From Steromphala cineraria (Eukaryota; Mollusca; Gastropoda; Trochida; Trochidae), in the NCBI GenBank assembly GCA_916613615.1, contig OU744725.1:8538708-8602707 (forward strand): a stretch of DNA of 64,000 nucleotides, written 5' to 3'. A program made the translations under genes and the position numbers. Every line of letters begins with the position of its first letter. Within the stretch, counting starts at the first letter, position 1. Positions 35,859 to 48,162 of this stretch are shown piece after piece. The notes beneath the pieces are model-generated. The model was not told where the DNA came from, did no database searches, and saw only the letters and a program-made list of their open reading frames with translations.

Positions 35859-38690
35859 AATGTTTACAATGTGCAATGTGAATACCATTGCTAAGTGAAG
35901 ATGCAACAAAGTAACATAATGGTTACATGTTATAATGTGATGATAATAATGTTACTGTAAATGTACTGGCATAGAAGCGTTTTAGCGCATTTAATATGTT
36001 AAATTTGACATGCAAGAGATAAAATAATATATCAATACTCTCCACTTTAATTTATCTGTTTTATTTGAAATTGATTGTATCATCTATAAATATGTACGAA
36101 TTACCTCTTTGCAAGAATCATATTTTCCCATTTTCAGATTCATTACTGTAATAATGAACTGATTGGAATTACTGTGGGGAAAAACTAAATTATCCTAAAC
36201 GTGATACTTGTTACCAGTTCATGTAAAGGAGTGGCGTGATACAATTTAACCTAGAATTGTTCTTATTCAAGGAAAAGGTCACTATGCTTATTTTCAGGAT
36301 CTTATGAGGATAATGAGTTTCTTGTCTATATGTAGAATCCATGACATAGATCAATTAACTCCACAGTTAAGACTAAGATAAGTCAACTCGGCTTGACAAC
36401 ATCATCTATCATTTGACTATACTACCATTAGTTCCCAACCCGCCTACATAGGCATTATCAGTCAGATAACAAACCAAATCTCATCAATACAAGAAACGTA
36501 ATTCCGTTACCAAATTGCCTTATTTACACAAAGCAAAAACTTTGGATTCAATCTCCGGTTTAAGGTGTTGCCTAATAGGGCACGTCAGTGTGTCAGTGTC
36601 ATCCCTGCCCTGGGTGTGTGAGCAACCATCAAACTCTAAAGACCCCGGGGTGTTTTAGAAACTCAACTCGGAGAGTTTTGTGATCAATCAAAGCTGCGCC
36701 CATGGCATTTTAACTTCCTGGGACGACTAGATCAGCAAGAATGTAAGCTTTAAACCGTGCAAATTTGATTTTATAAAAATATATCTTTTTATATGAGCTT
36801 TTCTGTTTTTTTCTCATTCACGGATAGATTACGGAAATAAAAATGTTGATACACGTACAAAATAACTTCGTCAAGATCAATTGATGGATTAACTTGAATG
36901 TATACTTGTAGGTGATTTGTTTATGTCAAAACATGATCCGGCAGTTTTAATGAAAAGAGCGAACAAGCATACAAATTGATCTTTGACACAAACATACACA
37001 AAATTCGAACTTGTGAAAAAAAAAACCTTTTATTTTGTTGACAGAAATAGACATCCATGAATCAATCAAAAAAGTTGTGGCACCGAAAACGATCTTAAAA
37101 CTGTGGTATCTAGGAGATCTGACGACATTAATTATCACTTTTTACACCGTATGTTAGTACGCATAAACGTCCATATATTCAATTTAAAAGCTGTAAAAAG
37201 AACTTTTCTATATCTGCTTCCAATACAGTGTCAAATTTGATAAATTCAATATCATGTTTATTCACTGCTACTGAAGGGGATTTAAACCAGAAAGTTCAGC
37301 GATTTGTGCCTTCTGTTTTGACTGAACGTTGCCACTTGACAGGAATGAAGTTTCATAAGATAAAATGTGGAAGTTTAAACAATACTACCATATCTTTGCA
37401 TTGACACATATTAAACATAATCTCAACCTTTTTTGCTGTGCCGCATGTTGTTTGCATATATATTTTACAATGTACAGAGATAAAACAAAATATTCCTCTT
37501 TTGGCTCAAAGTCTGATTTTTCCTGAAATTCCTAAAACAGTAACAGAAAACAATGCTATTATCGTTTTGTTCTCGATGTCACATTATTGGTGAGGCCCAT
37601 TTGTAGGAGATTGAAGGGCCTGTAAAATGGGAGGATTTAAAGGTTTATTCAAACCGTGAAGAAGCAGTTTACGGTTTATATGACCTATCCGCAGACTTGT
37701 AAACAAATTGCTATCAGTATGGGTCATTTGTGTTTACAAGAAATGCAGCACAATCTAGTAAAATATTGCAAACATAATAACATCGAACCCCTGAAAGTAT
37801 AATGTGTAGCTAAGTTTAACCATATCATATGTAGAATATAGACTCCAAGAGAATAATAAACGACGTCCCATGTAATATCAATTGATGAATGGGAGCGAAA
37901 GCGATTAGGACAGCAATACCACATGCGACCTCTTTCTTACAGTTATAAGACGGGATGGCGTTCATTATTCTGTTTAATCCGTGATGTTTACAATCAAACT
38001 AAAGTTATGATTAATACACGAGACTAACACGTTCAATGTAGTCGCGTAGCTTAACGTCAAACTAAACCGTAATGATGTAACGTTTACTGTGGGAAAAGTA
38101 CAGCTGCGTAACTTAAGTTTGTTCACTTACCTACGTTTTCAAGTGACAATATCATGTAATTTGGAATGCCTTTGAGGCATCCTAGCTTTGCGAAAACAAA
38201 ACGGATAATGTTGAAATTTTGCAACGTAAGTTACGATTCACTTTGCGTTATCATATTCGTATGTCATACCTAACAGACAACCGTAACAAGTTTGGAAGGA
38301 CATTAAAGTGACAAGGGGTCAGAATTTCAAAATCACTATTTTTTATTTTACCCTACAAAATCCTTCATAAGCAATCTACATCTTTAGATCCAAGTTATAT
38401 TTGTTCTTTTACACAAATACAATATAATTGTGCTGACGTTTATTTTATAACCTCTGTATGGAATATTTCTTTGAAATTTAAGAAAATTATGACCCCATCT
38501 GCCTATTCAACTATGCCAAATACCGACATTCAGCAGCAGTGACACGATCCGAAAATATGGTTTGAGAATTGTTATTTTACACATAAACAGTTGGTGTTCA
38601 TTTGTCAGTGCCTTGGAGTTATTTTATTGACGTCCAAATGAAACCCAAATAACATGATAAATGCACTAAGATACATAAGAAAGTGAACAA
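35859..38690. other. Non-coding stretch, nothing recognised
   Basis: The ORFs at 36947-37138 and 37724-37924 (both minus) have no domain or splice context. I saw no long repeat. A short GC-richer block around 36590-36660 is unexplained. Confidence 0.45.
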
Positions 38691-38832
38691 ACTTTTTTTT
38701 TTTTATCACTTTATTTCTTTTTGTAGGCACCACAAATATACTATACAACTGTAATATTCATTTTCTTGATTATAAACATAATTATCAAATCGATCAGACA
38801 TGGCATACAAAATTTACAATAATGGATATATA

Positions 38833-40671
38833 TTAATATGTGAAAAGACTGTGGCATGATGACCAGAAGGAGATAAATTTCTCGTATCTACAATCAGTGT
38901 AGAGACGCTCCTTACTGACGTTATAGGTGTCTTGTAAAATTGATTTAAGGCCGATAATATGTGGTTTTCTGTTGTGGCATTTACAAATATAAATATAATG
39001 TTTAGTTACAATAAGAATCAAATTCAATACATCATTTCTCTTTTCTTTGTAACCAAATATAATATGAGTAATACTCGGTTCTAAATTTAGTCCACATCTC
39101 AATTCAATCCATCTAAATAAGTGATGCCACAGACTTTTCACATGTACACAGTCATATAAAAGATGTTTGATAGTTTCATTTGCATTATTACAAAAAGTAC
39201 ACAGAGGGGAAACTTGCGAATTGTACATGGAAGCACTTCTATTTGTTGTGAGTATTCTATGAATTATTCGATATTGAAACCATCTTAATTTGCAACAAAC
39301 AGTGCTGCGAAATGGAATAAAGTTATATATTTTCCAAACATCATTACTTATACTTGAGCCAATGTCATTTTCCCATTTCGTTTCGCTTTTAACTTGATCT
39401 ATTTCGTCTTGTTTTGTTAGTTCTATATAAAATTCCTTACATCCTTTGGTTTCCTTGAATAAAACTTTCAAATTATCAGGCATAAAAGGCATACTTAATT
39501 GTTTAGAAAGTAATAATGAATCCTTTTTAATGTATTCGTTTATGCAATGGATTAAACCCATATATTCCAAGAAGTTCGTCTTTACTTTATATATTTCGCA
39601 AAATTCTGAGAATGCAAAAAATGCACCATCATCTTTTAAAATATCATTTACATATTTGACATTTGATGTCACATAGCGTTTGATCATTACTGGTTGTTTG
39701 TTTATCAAGATATTATCATTTGTCCAGATATATTCTGTTGTTACATCATGAACTGTTCTTTTGCTTTGTAAGATCGCCCAGGCGTTGAAAACGTCTTTCC
39801 AGAAACTATTTTTAATGTGTGGTATGATATGGCTTTTCAGATAACTTGATCCCATTTCTATTGGGTCTAAAACGCTTTTAGGTAGAAAAACATCTGCAAG
39901 ATTTTTAAGCTTAGTGTTTTTAGTGTAGAGTCTTCGAATCCATGATATTTTCTGAGATTGTATTGTTTCTAGGATTAAGGGGACCTTCAAGCCGCCTTTT
40001 TTATAGTCTTGAACAATCAACTTGCGCTTAACTTTATCTGGTTTATTTTTCCATACAAAGGAAAAACACTTTTGTTGTAGCCTATCTATTATATCTATCT
40101 TTGGATTAGGGATCGATGTAAAGAGGTGGTTTATTGTTGGTAAAATAATACTTTTCAGAACTGTGATTCTACCCATAGGGGTGAGATCCCTACGGGACCA
40201 TACTGTCATTAGATTGTCTATTTTCTTAAGCTTATCTTTGTAGTTTCGTTCAACCATTTCTGCCACATTATGTTGAAACTGTATACCAAGTAGAGTGAAT
40301 GGACGCTGCGTCCAATCCATGTCTAATGACTCAAAGTATTTTGTAGAAGATAATTGCTTTGATCCAATCCACACTACTTTAGTTTTTTCAATATTCATTT
40401 TTAAGCCAGAGAAGGATGCATATTTTTGTAAAATATCAATAGCTGTATTGAAACATTTTTCAGTTCCATCGAGGATGATAGTAGTATCGTCAGCAAATTG
40501 TGTAAGAAGGTATTCAAGATCAAGCATTTTTATACCCTTTATATTTGGATTCGTCCGTAACATATGAGCCAATATTTCAGCACATATAAGAAAGATATAA
40601 GGGGATAATGGATCACCCTGTCTACAGCCCCTTGTTATTTTGAAAAAGTCGGATGCAAATCCATTTACCAA
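38833..40671 (-). pseudogene. LINE ORF2, 3' part: reverse transcriptase end and C-terminal domain
   Basis: This frame opens just before GCRQGDPLSPYIF, a conserved reverse transcriptase block, and contains the catalytic FADD (QFADDTTIIL) and the LKMNIEKTK block. It continues through a long thumb and connector region and a Cys/His cluster (CTFCNNANETIKHLLYDC) near the C-terminus. It is the continuation of the frame at 40770-42623, separated by a single-base shift and about 32 codons. Without that shift ORF2 would be about 1260 residues, the usual length for an L1-type ORF2. Confidence 0.85.
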
Positions 40672-40769
40672 AACACTTGAAGTTATATCTTCATAAAAAG
40701 TTTTAATCCATCTTTTAAGTGAAGGGCCAAAGTTAAAAAAATCAAGACAGTTATCAATGAATTTCCATT

Positions 40770-42623
40770 CTACCGAGTCGAATGCTTTTCAAAATCTATT
40801 AGAATAAGGATCCCTGGTATGTTCATAATATCAGTATATTCCATTATATCTTGTACCAGTCGTGTACATTCTCCTATGTATCTGCCTTTCATGAAACCTT
40901 TTTGATCTTCACTGATAATGTTAGGTAGTACCTTTTTTATACGAGCAGCTATTGTTGCCGAAGCTAACTTATACGAAGTGTTAAGTAACGATATAGGGCG
41001 ATAATTCTTAATGTGTTCTTTAGACTTACCGGTCTTGGGTATACATGTTATTAATCCTTGTTTCTGACTTACTGACAATTCCCCTTTCTGGAAAGCAGAA
41101 TTTAGTGAGTTTATCAGAAATGAATTTATATCTTTCCAAAAGAATTTGTAAAATTCAGTTGTGAAACCAGAAGGGCCAGGACTTTTTTCATTTTTCATAT
41201 TTTTTAGAGCGTTAAGGACTTCATCATATTGGAGAGGGCCTTCCAAACTCTGTGAGTTTTCATTGGTTAATTTGGGAATTTCATTATTGGCGAATAAGAG
41301 TTCAAGGTCCACATTCTCAACAGCTTTACTTGTGTACAGGGAGTCATAATATGACTTCACATGTTCAATAATTTCCACTGTATCAGTTATACTACTGCCT
41401 TCTTTGTCTAATTTGGTAATAGCTTTATTTAAGAACTTCTGTTTCTCTAGGGAGAGAAAATATTTGGTTGGCTTTTCATTTTTTTCAATGCAAGTCGCTT
41501 TTGATCTTAATATGATACCGTTTGTTTTTATTTTGTTCAATTCGATCTTTCTATGTTTAATTTCATCTATTTGTGTAATTAAATCTTCTTTCGCAATATC
41601 CTGACTTTTATCTAAATCCTCTTCTAGCTGTTCTAACGTTTCACTAATTTCTCTTTCTTCTTTTAATCTTTCCTTTTTCTTTGTTGAAGAATATTTTATT
41701 GTAGAGCCCCTGATGTTACATAACAAGGTCTCATAAAATAACTGTTTATCTATTTTAAGCTGTTTTTCTCCTTCAGTGTTATGAGTATGGTATTGATCTA
41801 CTGTTTCTGCAATAACGTGTTTAACTTTCGTTACGTAGTTCGTATCCCTTAGTAAACTGTTGTTAAATTTCCAGAAACCCCTTCCCCTTTCAAGTTTAGT
41901 AAATTCTATTTCAATAGATATCATTGAATGATCAGATCTGTAGCTTGCAGTTATGTTTGTAGAAGTGATAGACTTTTCAAGATTTCTACTTGTCAGGAAG
42001 AAATCTAGACGTGCTTGTTTCAGGGGTTTTGATTTTCTCCATGTATATCGTTTTAGATCAATATGTGATTCCCTCCAAGGGTCATATAGATTAAGTTCAT
42101 CCATCAAATCGTGAACTGCTTGTTTTGAATTTGGGTTGTTTATATGTTTATAATTAAATGTGTCTTTTTGTTGATCTTGAGCTAGGTTAAAGTCACCGCA
42201 GATTATATTTGTTTCAGTTTCCAAACTTATTATCATCTGCTTAATATTTTCATAGAATCCAGGAGTATCTGTATTTGGACCATAAATACATGATAAACTC
42301 AATATTTCGTCGTCTATTTTTATCTTTAGTACTAAGTAATTTCCATTTTCATTATCATTAATCTCTTTAAGTATATCAAATTCAAATGTATCCTTAAATA
42401 GAATTGCTACTCCTCTTGACTGGCTTGTGAAGGAACTAAATCTTGTTTCTGATGAGCCCCATTCTAATTTGATTTTCTGTTCTTGGTCTTTAGTAAAATG
42501 AGTATCTTGAATACAGTATATATCACCATGTTTCTTTTTCATATTTTCGAATACATCTATTCTTTTCTTGTAGTTGTTTAATCCCTGGCAATTGGATGAG
42601 AATATTTTAAGTTTTCCTGTCAT
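40770..42623 (-). pseudogene. LINE ORF2, 5' part: APE-type endonuclease and start of reverse transcriptase
   Basis: The N-terminus is an apurinic-type endonuclease with recognisable steps: SSNCQGLNNYKKRIDVF, then IYCIQDTHFTKDQE, IYGPN, GDFNLAQDQ and finally SDHSMISIEIEF. The reverse transcriptase begins with NYRPISLLNTSYKL and reaches LILIDFEK before the frame breaks. The break maps to a T run at 40786-40789 (plus strand), where one base appears to be missing. The position that is usually Glu in the QETH motif is Asp (QDTH). The LINE nicks target DNA with this domain and primes reverse transcription there. Confidence 0.85.
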
Positions 42624-43475
42624 TTCGTTATTGATAGAATGCCTGCAATATGATCATTATTGGCAGTTGGCGTGGTGCCCCATTTCATATGGCATGTAGG
42701 TGACAATACATGAAGTAGAAAAGAAAAAGTGATTCTATATAACAAAAACATTGAAAGATGAATAAAGAAAACAAATGAAACGACCCCCGTCGTTATGGAA
42801 TAAATAAAATAAGCCTCCGCTTTACCCCAACCCCAAATTTTAACATCTAATAGTATAAATGCATAATCATGTTCCAAACTCAGTCTACAAGACGGGTAAA
42901 TACACTAATATGGTAACAAGGTAACATTCCCAGTCTGGATAACATGCAGAGTTGAACATCATGATGAATACTAAATGAAGAGCATACTTACAGATAATGC
43001 GTCATCATACTCCACGTAATCCCTTATAGAATCCTTATGAAAACACATTTCACTTACACAAAACTAACACAAACTATATACAGATATACAGCAGTACGAC
43101 AAGTCGCTTGTCCAGTTGTCACATTTCGCCGTTTGAAGAGTCCTAAAACACGTGGCTTCACATTCCCGCGCACGAAAAGCACGTGCATTTGCTTATGATG
43201 TTGTATTGACAACTAGTTAGAATATAAGGTTTCAAAGCATACAGCACAAATTCAAAACTGTTATACTTTAAAGTTATTCATATAAACTGTTCAAGGATAT
43301 GCTTTCTATTGACATAACCTAATTAAGGTTAGATATTTCGTTGATTTATTGTATTAAAAAAAAGGCGGGAAAATAAATAGGGTTGCGGTTTTTACTATAT
43401 CCTTATTGTTATATGAGATGTTTACAGGAAATGTGATCCGTCATGTCCGGATGTAAACAAAGATGTAGTGAGAGT
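42624..43475 (-). other. Spacer between LINE ORF1 and ORF2
   Basis: About 850 bp separate the two LINE frames. An 85-codon ORF at 42620-42877 overlaps the ORF2 start by four bases but is hydrophobic and has no family resemblance. Most L1-type elements have a much shorter spacer, so inserted sequence here is possible. Confidence 0.4.
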
Positions 43476-44189
43476 TCAGTCGTATTTCTTCCATGGTGAA
43501 GACGGATTGTGAGGTTCCTTAACCTCAAGTACCACTTCAGTTCCAACAACACGAACTCTGGTCCAGAGGTTTTCATCCTCGCGTATCTTGTTCGCCTGCC
43601 GACTTAGGATCGCCCGCCGCTTTTTCATCATGGCTGGTAGGTCCGTCTGAATACTAATTCCAGTACCTTTGAGTAGTTTACGTGCATCGAAGACGTCATC
43701 TCGATCTGACATTCTAATGAACGTGGCAATGATGCTTGTTGGGGCCGATGGTTTGTGTTGTCGCTGGTACTCGGACTTTGGTAACCGGTGAGCAATCTTC
43801 AGCAACATAGTATTTACCCTGCATTCCGGAAGTTTCAGTTTGTCTGTAAACAAAGTTTTTAACACTTCCTCTGTGTTTTCCTTTGGCGTTTCAGGCAAAC
43901 CGTAGAAAAGTAGGTTCGGTTTCCGATCATGAATATCTTTTAAGATACATTGTCGCTCAAGGGTTGAGAACGTTTTCTTCTGGTCGGCCATATCTGTTCT
44001 AACTTTGTTTATTTCTGCGCCCTGTCCAGCCACGTCGTGCTCAATACTGTCGACCTTTGTCTTCAGTTCGGAAATCTCTTGTTTGACGTCTTGTACCGAG
44101 GATTTAACATCAAGAATAAGCTCAGAAAGTCTTTTTTCTGCTCCTTTAACTATTTCCTCCGTTGAAGCAGAGGAACGAGTAGTCGTCAT
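43476..44189 (-). CDS. LINE ORF1 (L1-type RNA-binding protein)
   Basis: This uninterrupted 237-codon frame begins with a Ser/Thr-rich leader and about 70 residues with heptad-like spacing (EEIVKGAEKRLSELILDV onwards), a likely coiled coil for trimerisation. Next comes an RRM-like core with PNLLFYGLPETPKENTEEVL and then a C-terminal domain with DDVFDARKLLKGTGISI and KKRRAILSRQANKI. This is the L1 ORF1p layout (Transposase_22). The protein binds LINE RNA as a chaperone. No stop or frameshift is seen. Confidence 0.85.
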   Translation of the reverse strand: MTTTRSSASTEEIVKGAEKRLSELILDVKSSVQDVKQEISELKTKVDSIEHDVAGQGAEINKVRTDMADQKKTFSTLERQCILKDIHDRKPNLLFYGLPETPKENTEEVLKTLFTDKLKLPECRVNTMLLKIAHRLPKSEYQRQHKPSAPTSIIATFIRMSDRDDVFDARKLLKGTGISIQTDLPAMMKKRRAILSRQANKIREDENLWTRVRVVGTEVVLEVKEPHNPSSPWKKYD

Positions 44190-44249
44190 TTTTGAGCAAA
44201 GAAAATAATATGAATTGAGTTTGACAAAAATTCTGAAATGAGCACTGAT

Positions 44250-44886
44250 TCTATATCGTTTGTCGGTTAAACAAGGCTTTTCGTCTAAATAATGTCTAAT
44301 AATTCATCAAATATTCCGGATTAACATCGATTAGATCGGGGGTAGCGGGAGCTCAGATTTAACGTGGCCTGTTGATTTCCATGCGCAACCGGAACTTAAG
44401 GTACGCAGCTGTATTGACAATTTATCTAACAGTTTTATATTACACAGGCAACCTATTTCAGATTTGTAATCAACATTAGATTAGAAAATCAGTCAATATT
44501 TCTGTTCATTGCAATAGGGAGACCAATTATTATTTTCATACCTTAAAGTTTAAATTTGGCTCATGGGAGAAATCATTATCATCATTCAAAATAGAATTGC
44601 TTTAGGCCAGTAACAATACATGGTAATAACGATGACTTTCGTTATATGCCAAAATGGCAAATTGTAACTTTCCATGTTTTGATTGCAAACATTTCACATC
44701 CCTGAGGACTTCCTGATGACAAAAAGCGATCATCAAAATGTGAATATTGGACTTTAACATTAACATACAAATGTCAGTTGCCAGAAGAAAACTTGATATG
44801 ATCTTCAAATTATGAAATGATTTTCAAATTACAAATTGAAAAAAAGTATTAGCTCGAGGGAAACATTTGAGATGATCTTCTTTTAA
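44250..44886. other. Non-coding stretch between LINE and MITE
   Basis: No gene seen; the first part may be the LINE 5' UTR. The ORF at 44602-44808 (minus) is of random character. Confidence 0.4.
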
Positions 44887-45231
44887 GGGGCAGTAGCACG
44901 TTTTTTGATAATTTTATATTTTATTTTTTTCACTGATAATTGTAAGTTCATGTTAAATTTATCATTTTGACAGTGTCAAAAATTTCATTACACAACTCAA
45001 TCATCAACAGTTAGAGGACAAAGTATGAAGATTCACATAAAATCCAACTTTTTGGGAACACCTTTAATTCATTTTGCGTAAGAAAAGGGAATCGCATGGC
45101 GAAACTTTACGTTATATATTTGAATTATTACTGCTCCATTTAGTTTAAATACATTGTCTTTCAATTGGAACCATTAATTTTCATTTTCCTGACATCACCT
45201 TATATTCCCCCTAAGACGTGCTACTGCCCCT
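44887..45231 (+). mobile_element. TTAA-flanked MITE, copy 3, just upstream of lectin gene 1
   Basis: The element starts GGGGCAGTAGCACG and ends CGTGCTACTGCCCCT, with TTAA at 44883-44886 and 45232-45235. It is collinear with copy 2 at 35514. It ends about 100 bp before the TATA box and about 155 bp before the start codon of the first C-type lectin gene, so it is part of that gene's upstream region. Confidence 0.8.
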
Positions 45232-45329
45232 TTAAAGGTTGTAGTTGGTAGTTGTAAACACTTAACTAGGACGCCTGAAAATAATAGACGTTAATATTCT
45301 TATCTTTGACGCTTATGCAGTTTTCGAAT

Positions 45330-45337
45330 TATAAATA
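45330..45337 (+). promoter_or_regulatory. TATA box of C-type lectin gene 1
   Basis: TATAAATA lies 51 bases before the likely start codon at 45388. With a usual start about 30 bases downstream, the 5' leader would be only 25-30 bases. This is a canonical core-promoter element in the right place for a short secreted-protein gene. Confidence 0.55.
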
Positions 45338-45387
45338 GCTTTTGATAGGACCTGACAATATCTGAGAACGTTCCACTTGGAAGAATC

Positions 45388-48162
45388 ATGGCGTACTGGT
45401 GTGGGTTTCTACAATTATTTGCGCTTTTAGCTACTGGTAAGGTTATTTTATAGCGCACACTGCAAAATTGGCTTAATGGCTTTAAATGATCTGTGCTGGG
45501 TTTACTCAAAATATTTTTTGAAATGTGTTAAAATACTTAAAACGTGAATTTGAATGTGTTCAACACAATACATGTTTGGCTTTTAAACACATTGCTAAAT
45601 ATGAATTCATGATTCCGACCTCATTTAAAAAGAGCGCAACACGTTGAATGTTAGGTCAAGTATATTGTACTTTTGTTTTATTAATAATTTTCAGACAATT
45701 TGCCTGTACTAAGGTTCATTGAAATGTTAGTGAAATAACAAGTATGCTATCCAAGTAATTATGTGATAGTTTGAAAGACAAACTTAAACATGATTTATTC
45801 AAATATTGATATTGATACATTATTGATAATCTTTGTTCATGTAGATAATTATTTATTTAAGACTTTTTATTCTGAATAGATTTTACAAAATAATCTTTTT
45901 CGTTTGTCAAACTTGCTCAATATAAAGGTCCAAAATATTGATAAAAGATAGGAAGATATCTTAAAACAGGCAAATTTATTAACCAACTTTTGATCCATGC
46001 AAGCAAAACCTACTGTTGTACATTCTAATCAACCTAATGATCACATTATATGATTTTGATTCATGATATGTTATGTAAAGTTAACACTCAAAGACTACGT
46101 CACCTGACATGATCCCTGTTGAGATATGAGTGATCGATGATTTCAATGAGATTGCGACCATGTGTTTCTATGACTCAGCTTACTGCGCATGCCCAACATC
46201 ATGGATCCGGCATAGCCATTCCTGTTACGCCTACACCAACACTAGTGTTACATTCAAGGAAGCAGTGGTACGTTATAGGAACAAACCTTTATATGACAGT
46301 TATATCGATGATAATCAATAATTTATAATTATTTACTAAAGAATAAGATGTTTCGAACCATTGAAGGATTTATTAAAAACATACATGATACATTAAGTTT
46401 AACAACTTTAAAATCGAATGTCATATTTATTTCAACTTTGTTACAGTTCAATATTTCTATATTCGGGGTTTAAGACAGTTTTATTATACCTTTAACAAAT
46501 TAGACGTACATACAAAAGCTAAAAAGAGAAATTCTATAGTAGGTTTGCGCAGGTTTGAACACTTTTCATCAAAAACATAATATTTGTCAAAAATGACAGA
46601 CAACATTTGGAGTTACAGTTAGAAAATTTTAATTTGCAAGTTAGAAAGCAGTTTCTCGCCCACCTTGCGACATCATCATCTTACGCTTCTGTCCCTATTC
46701 TATAGGAGTATTGTGAGGCGTACGGTGCAAATCTGGCTGAAATAGAAACAAAAGCTGAGGACGATCGCATAAAAGGGGACTTGAGAAAACAGAGTGAGTG
46801 TGTTTATATTTATAGTAATTTTTGACAAATATTCAACTACAAAGTAATGATAATAAATCTTAACATGGGAAAGATATTTCTGTTTATTTCTATCGATATG
46901 AATAATGTTTTCACCACTCGTTGGTTATTGAATTAAACATTGGGTAATACTTCGTGGTTGAACCACTAACGAATATTTCATTAAAGAAGGAATGGAAATC
47001 CGACAGAATGTATTAGGCATTATGAGTTAAAGTATTATTCAGTGCGACTTACATGTTTTATGGCAGATAACGGTACTGCATTTTGGGTGCATTGTTGAAG
47101 AAGTGTGAGTTCCATTCGCATCTTGTTATTGTATGGATGAAGCCACTTATTGGTTAAAGATATGTTTTTTTAGCCTCCCTATGTTAATTGTGTAGCAAGT
47201 GAATAGTTTCGAGTCATTCGTAAAAGAATAGCCTGATTGAAATATGCGAATCGTTCCTTTGTATGTATTATAAGAGACCGGAACTGTATGACTGGGGCCA
47301 ACAACATAGATCTGTTTTAAAACAATGTAATGGAAGAATATAAGAAATTGCTTAAGAAAAATGGTTGTATCTTACAGATATCAGCTCTGTATGGCTTGGT
47401 GCCAATGACAAACTGGTCGAGGGTATGTTTGTCTGGGACCGGTCCCAGAACCCCTTCACCTTCTCGGACTGGGGACCAGGACAACCGGACAGCTGGAAGG
47501 ACCAGAACGAGGACTGTGTGGTCATGTATAAACCCTTCAACTATCAGTGGGGCGATACCCTGTGTGATCATAAGTATGGTCTTGTTTGTGAAAAGCCGTA
47601 AGTATTACAAGCTAAATCATCCAATCAATCGTCCTGCTACATCTGCTTATTCATTATCTCAAAACGGAACGCTGAAGTTAGGTATAGGTTCTGTATACTA
47701 GCAGCCAATGAAAGGTTTCACATCGAGCAGTAGCAGCGGTTCCCAGATGTTTAATGCAAGCTTCAAGCTCTTCGAATACTTCAGGTTCTTCCAATGTTAC
47801 AATGTCAAGCCAATGAAAGGCGTCACAGAGAGTAGTAGCGGCGGGTCCCCGATGTTTAATGCAGGGCTCGAATTGTTGCTTCAAGCCCTTCGAATGCTTC
47901 AGGTTCTTCCAATATCGTCATTTCATTGGTCGAAAACAAGTACAGGCCACCTATAGTCTTTTATTAGCAGGATGTCAATTTAGGCATACAAATGTGATTT
48001 TGTTCTTCTGGAAAACATATTTAGATTTGAATATCTGGCACCTGTCAAGTAACTAAGTTTTGTGATACCGATGAACCTTTATCTGAAATGTTCTCCAATT
48101 GCGATAAACAAGTAACATGTGCATTCATCGTAATCTTTGTTTGTTATTGCAGGTATGAATAG
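45388..48162 (+). CDS. Secreted C-type lectin 1 (five exons, 151 aa)
   Basis: Exons: 45388-45436, 46179-46267, 46706-46793, 47378-47597 and 48153-48162 (stop TAG). All introns have GT/AG ends and the phases 1, 0, 1, 2 join to an exact frame of 152 codons. Exon 1 encodes a signal peptide (MAYWCGFLQLFALLATG). Exons 2-4 are a single C-type lectin domain: CPTSW and SCYAY at the start, YGANLAEIE, VWLGAND, then GQPDSW and CVVMYK, and CDHKYGLVCE at the end. QPD is the galactose-type calcium-site motif. The later WND motif is WGD, so one calcium ligand is changed. It is presumably secreted and binds carbohydrates, perhaps in immunity. The second lectin at 52.8 kb has the same exon plan. Confidence 0.85.
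47702..47930. repeat. Tandem duplication of about 105 bp inside lectin 1 intron 4
   Basis: Two diverged copies start at the AGCCAATGAAAGG motif at 47703 and 47808, with an in-frame offset of 105 bases (the second has an insertion of about 9 bases). Both contain GATGTTTAATGCA and CTTCAGGTTCTTCCAAT. Both strands stay open across both copies: plus at 47708-47956, minus at 47678-47884. The minus frame repeats a motif ending in TFHWL or AFHWL. It is probably an intronic low-copy repeat rather than an exon. Confidence 0.65.

Larger units (their letters stand above)
38692..44250 (-). mobile_element. Nearly full-length L1/Tx1-like LINE
   Basis: On the minus strand the element runs from about 44.2 kb (5') to a poly-A tail, seen on the plus strand as a T run at 38692-38702 just beyond the ORF2 stop. 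It has ORF1 (43476-44189), an intergenic spacer of about 850 bp, and ORF2 (42623 down to 38833) with one frameshift. The 5' end is uncertain. No target duplication was found by eye. The layout of ORF1 with coiled coil plus RNA-binding core, then endonuclease plus reverse transcriptase, is that of L1-clade elements; molluscs carry many Tx1-type members. Confidence 0.85.

Noticed and set aside
38625..38650. Extra copy of the TA-flanked MITE terminus (GACGTCCAAATGAAAC)
   Set aside because: Only about 12-14 bases match, with no partner inverted repeat nearby.
42620..42877. 85-codon ORF overlapping the LINE ORF2 start as a third LINE protein
   Set aside because: Its composition is hydrophobic and random and it has no counterpart in known L1-type elements.
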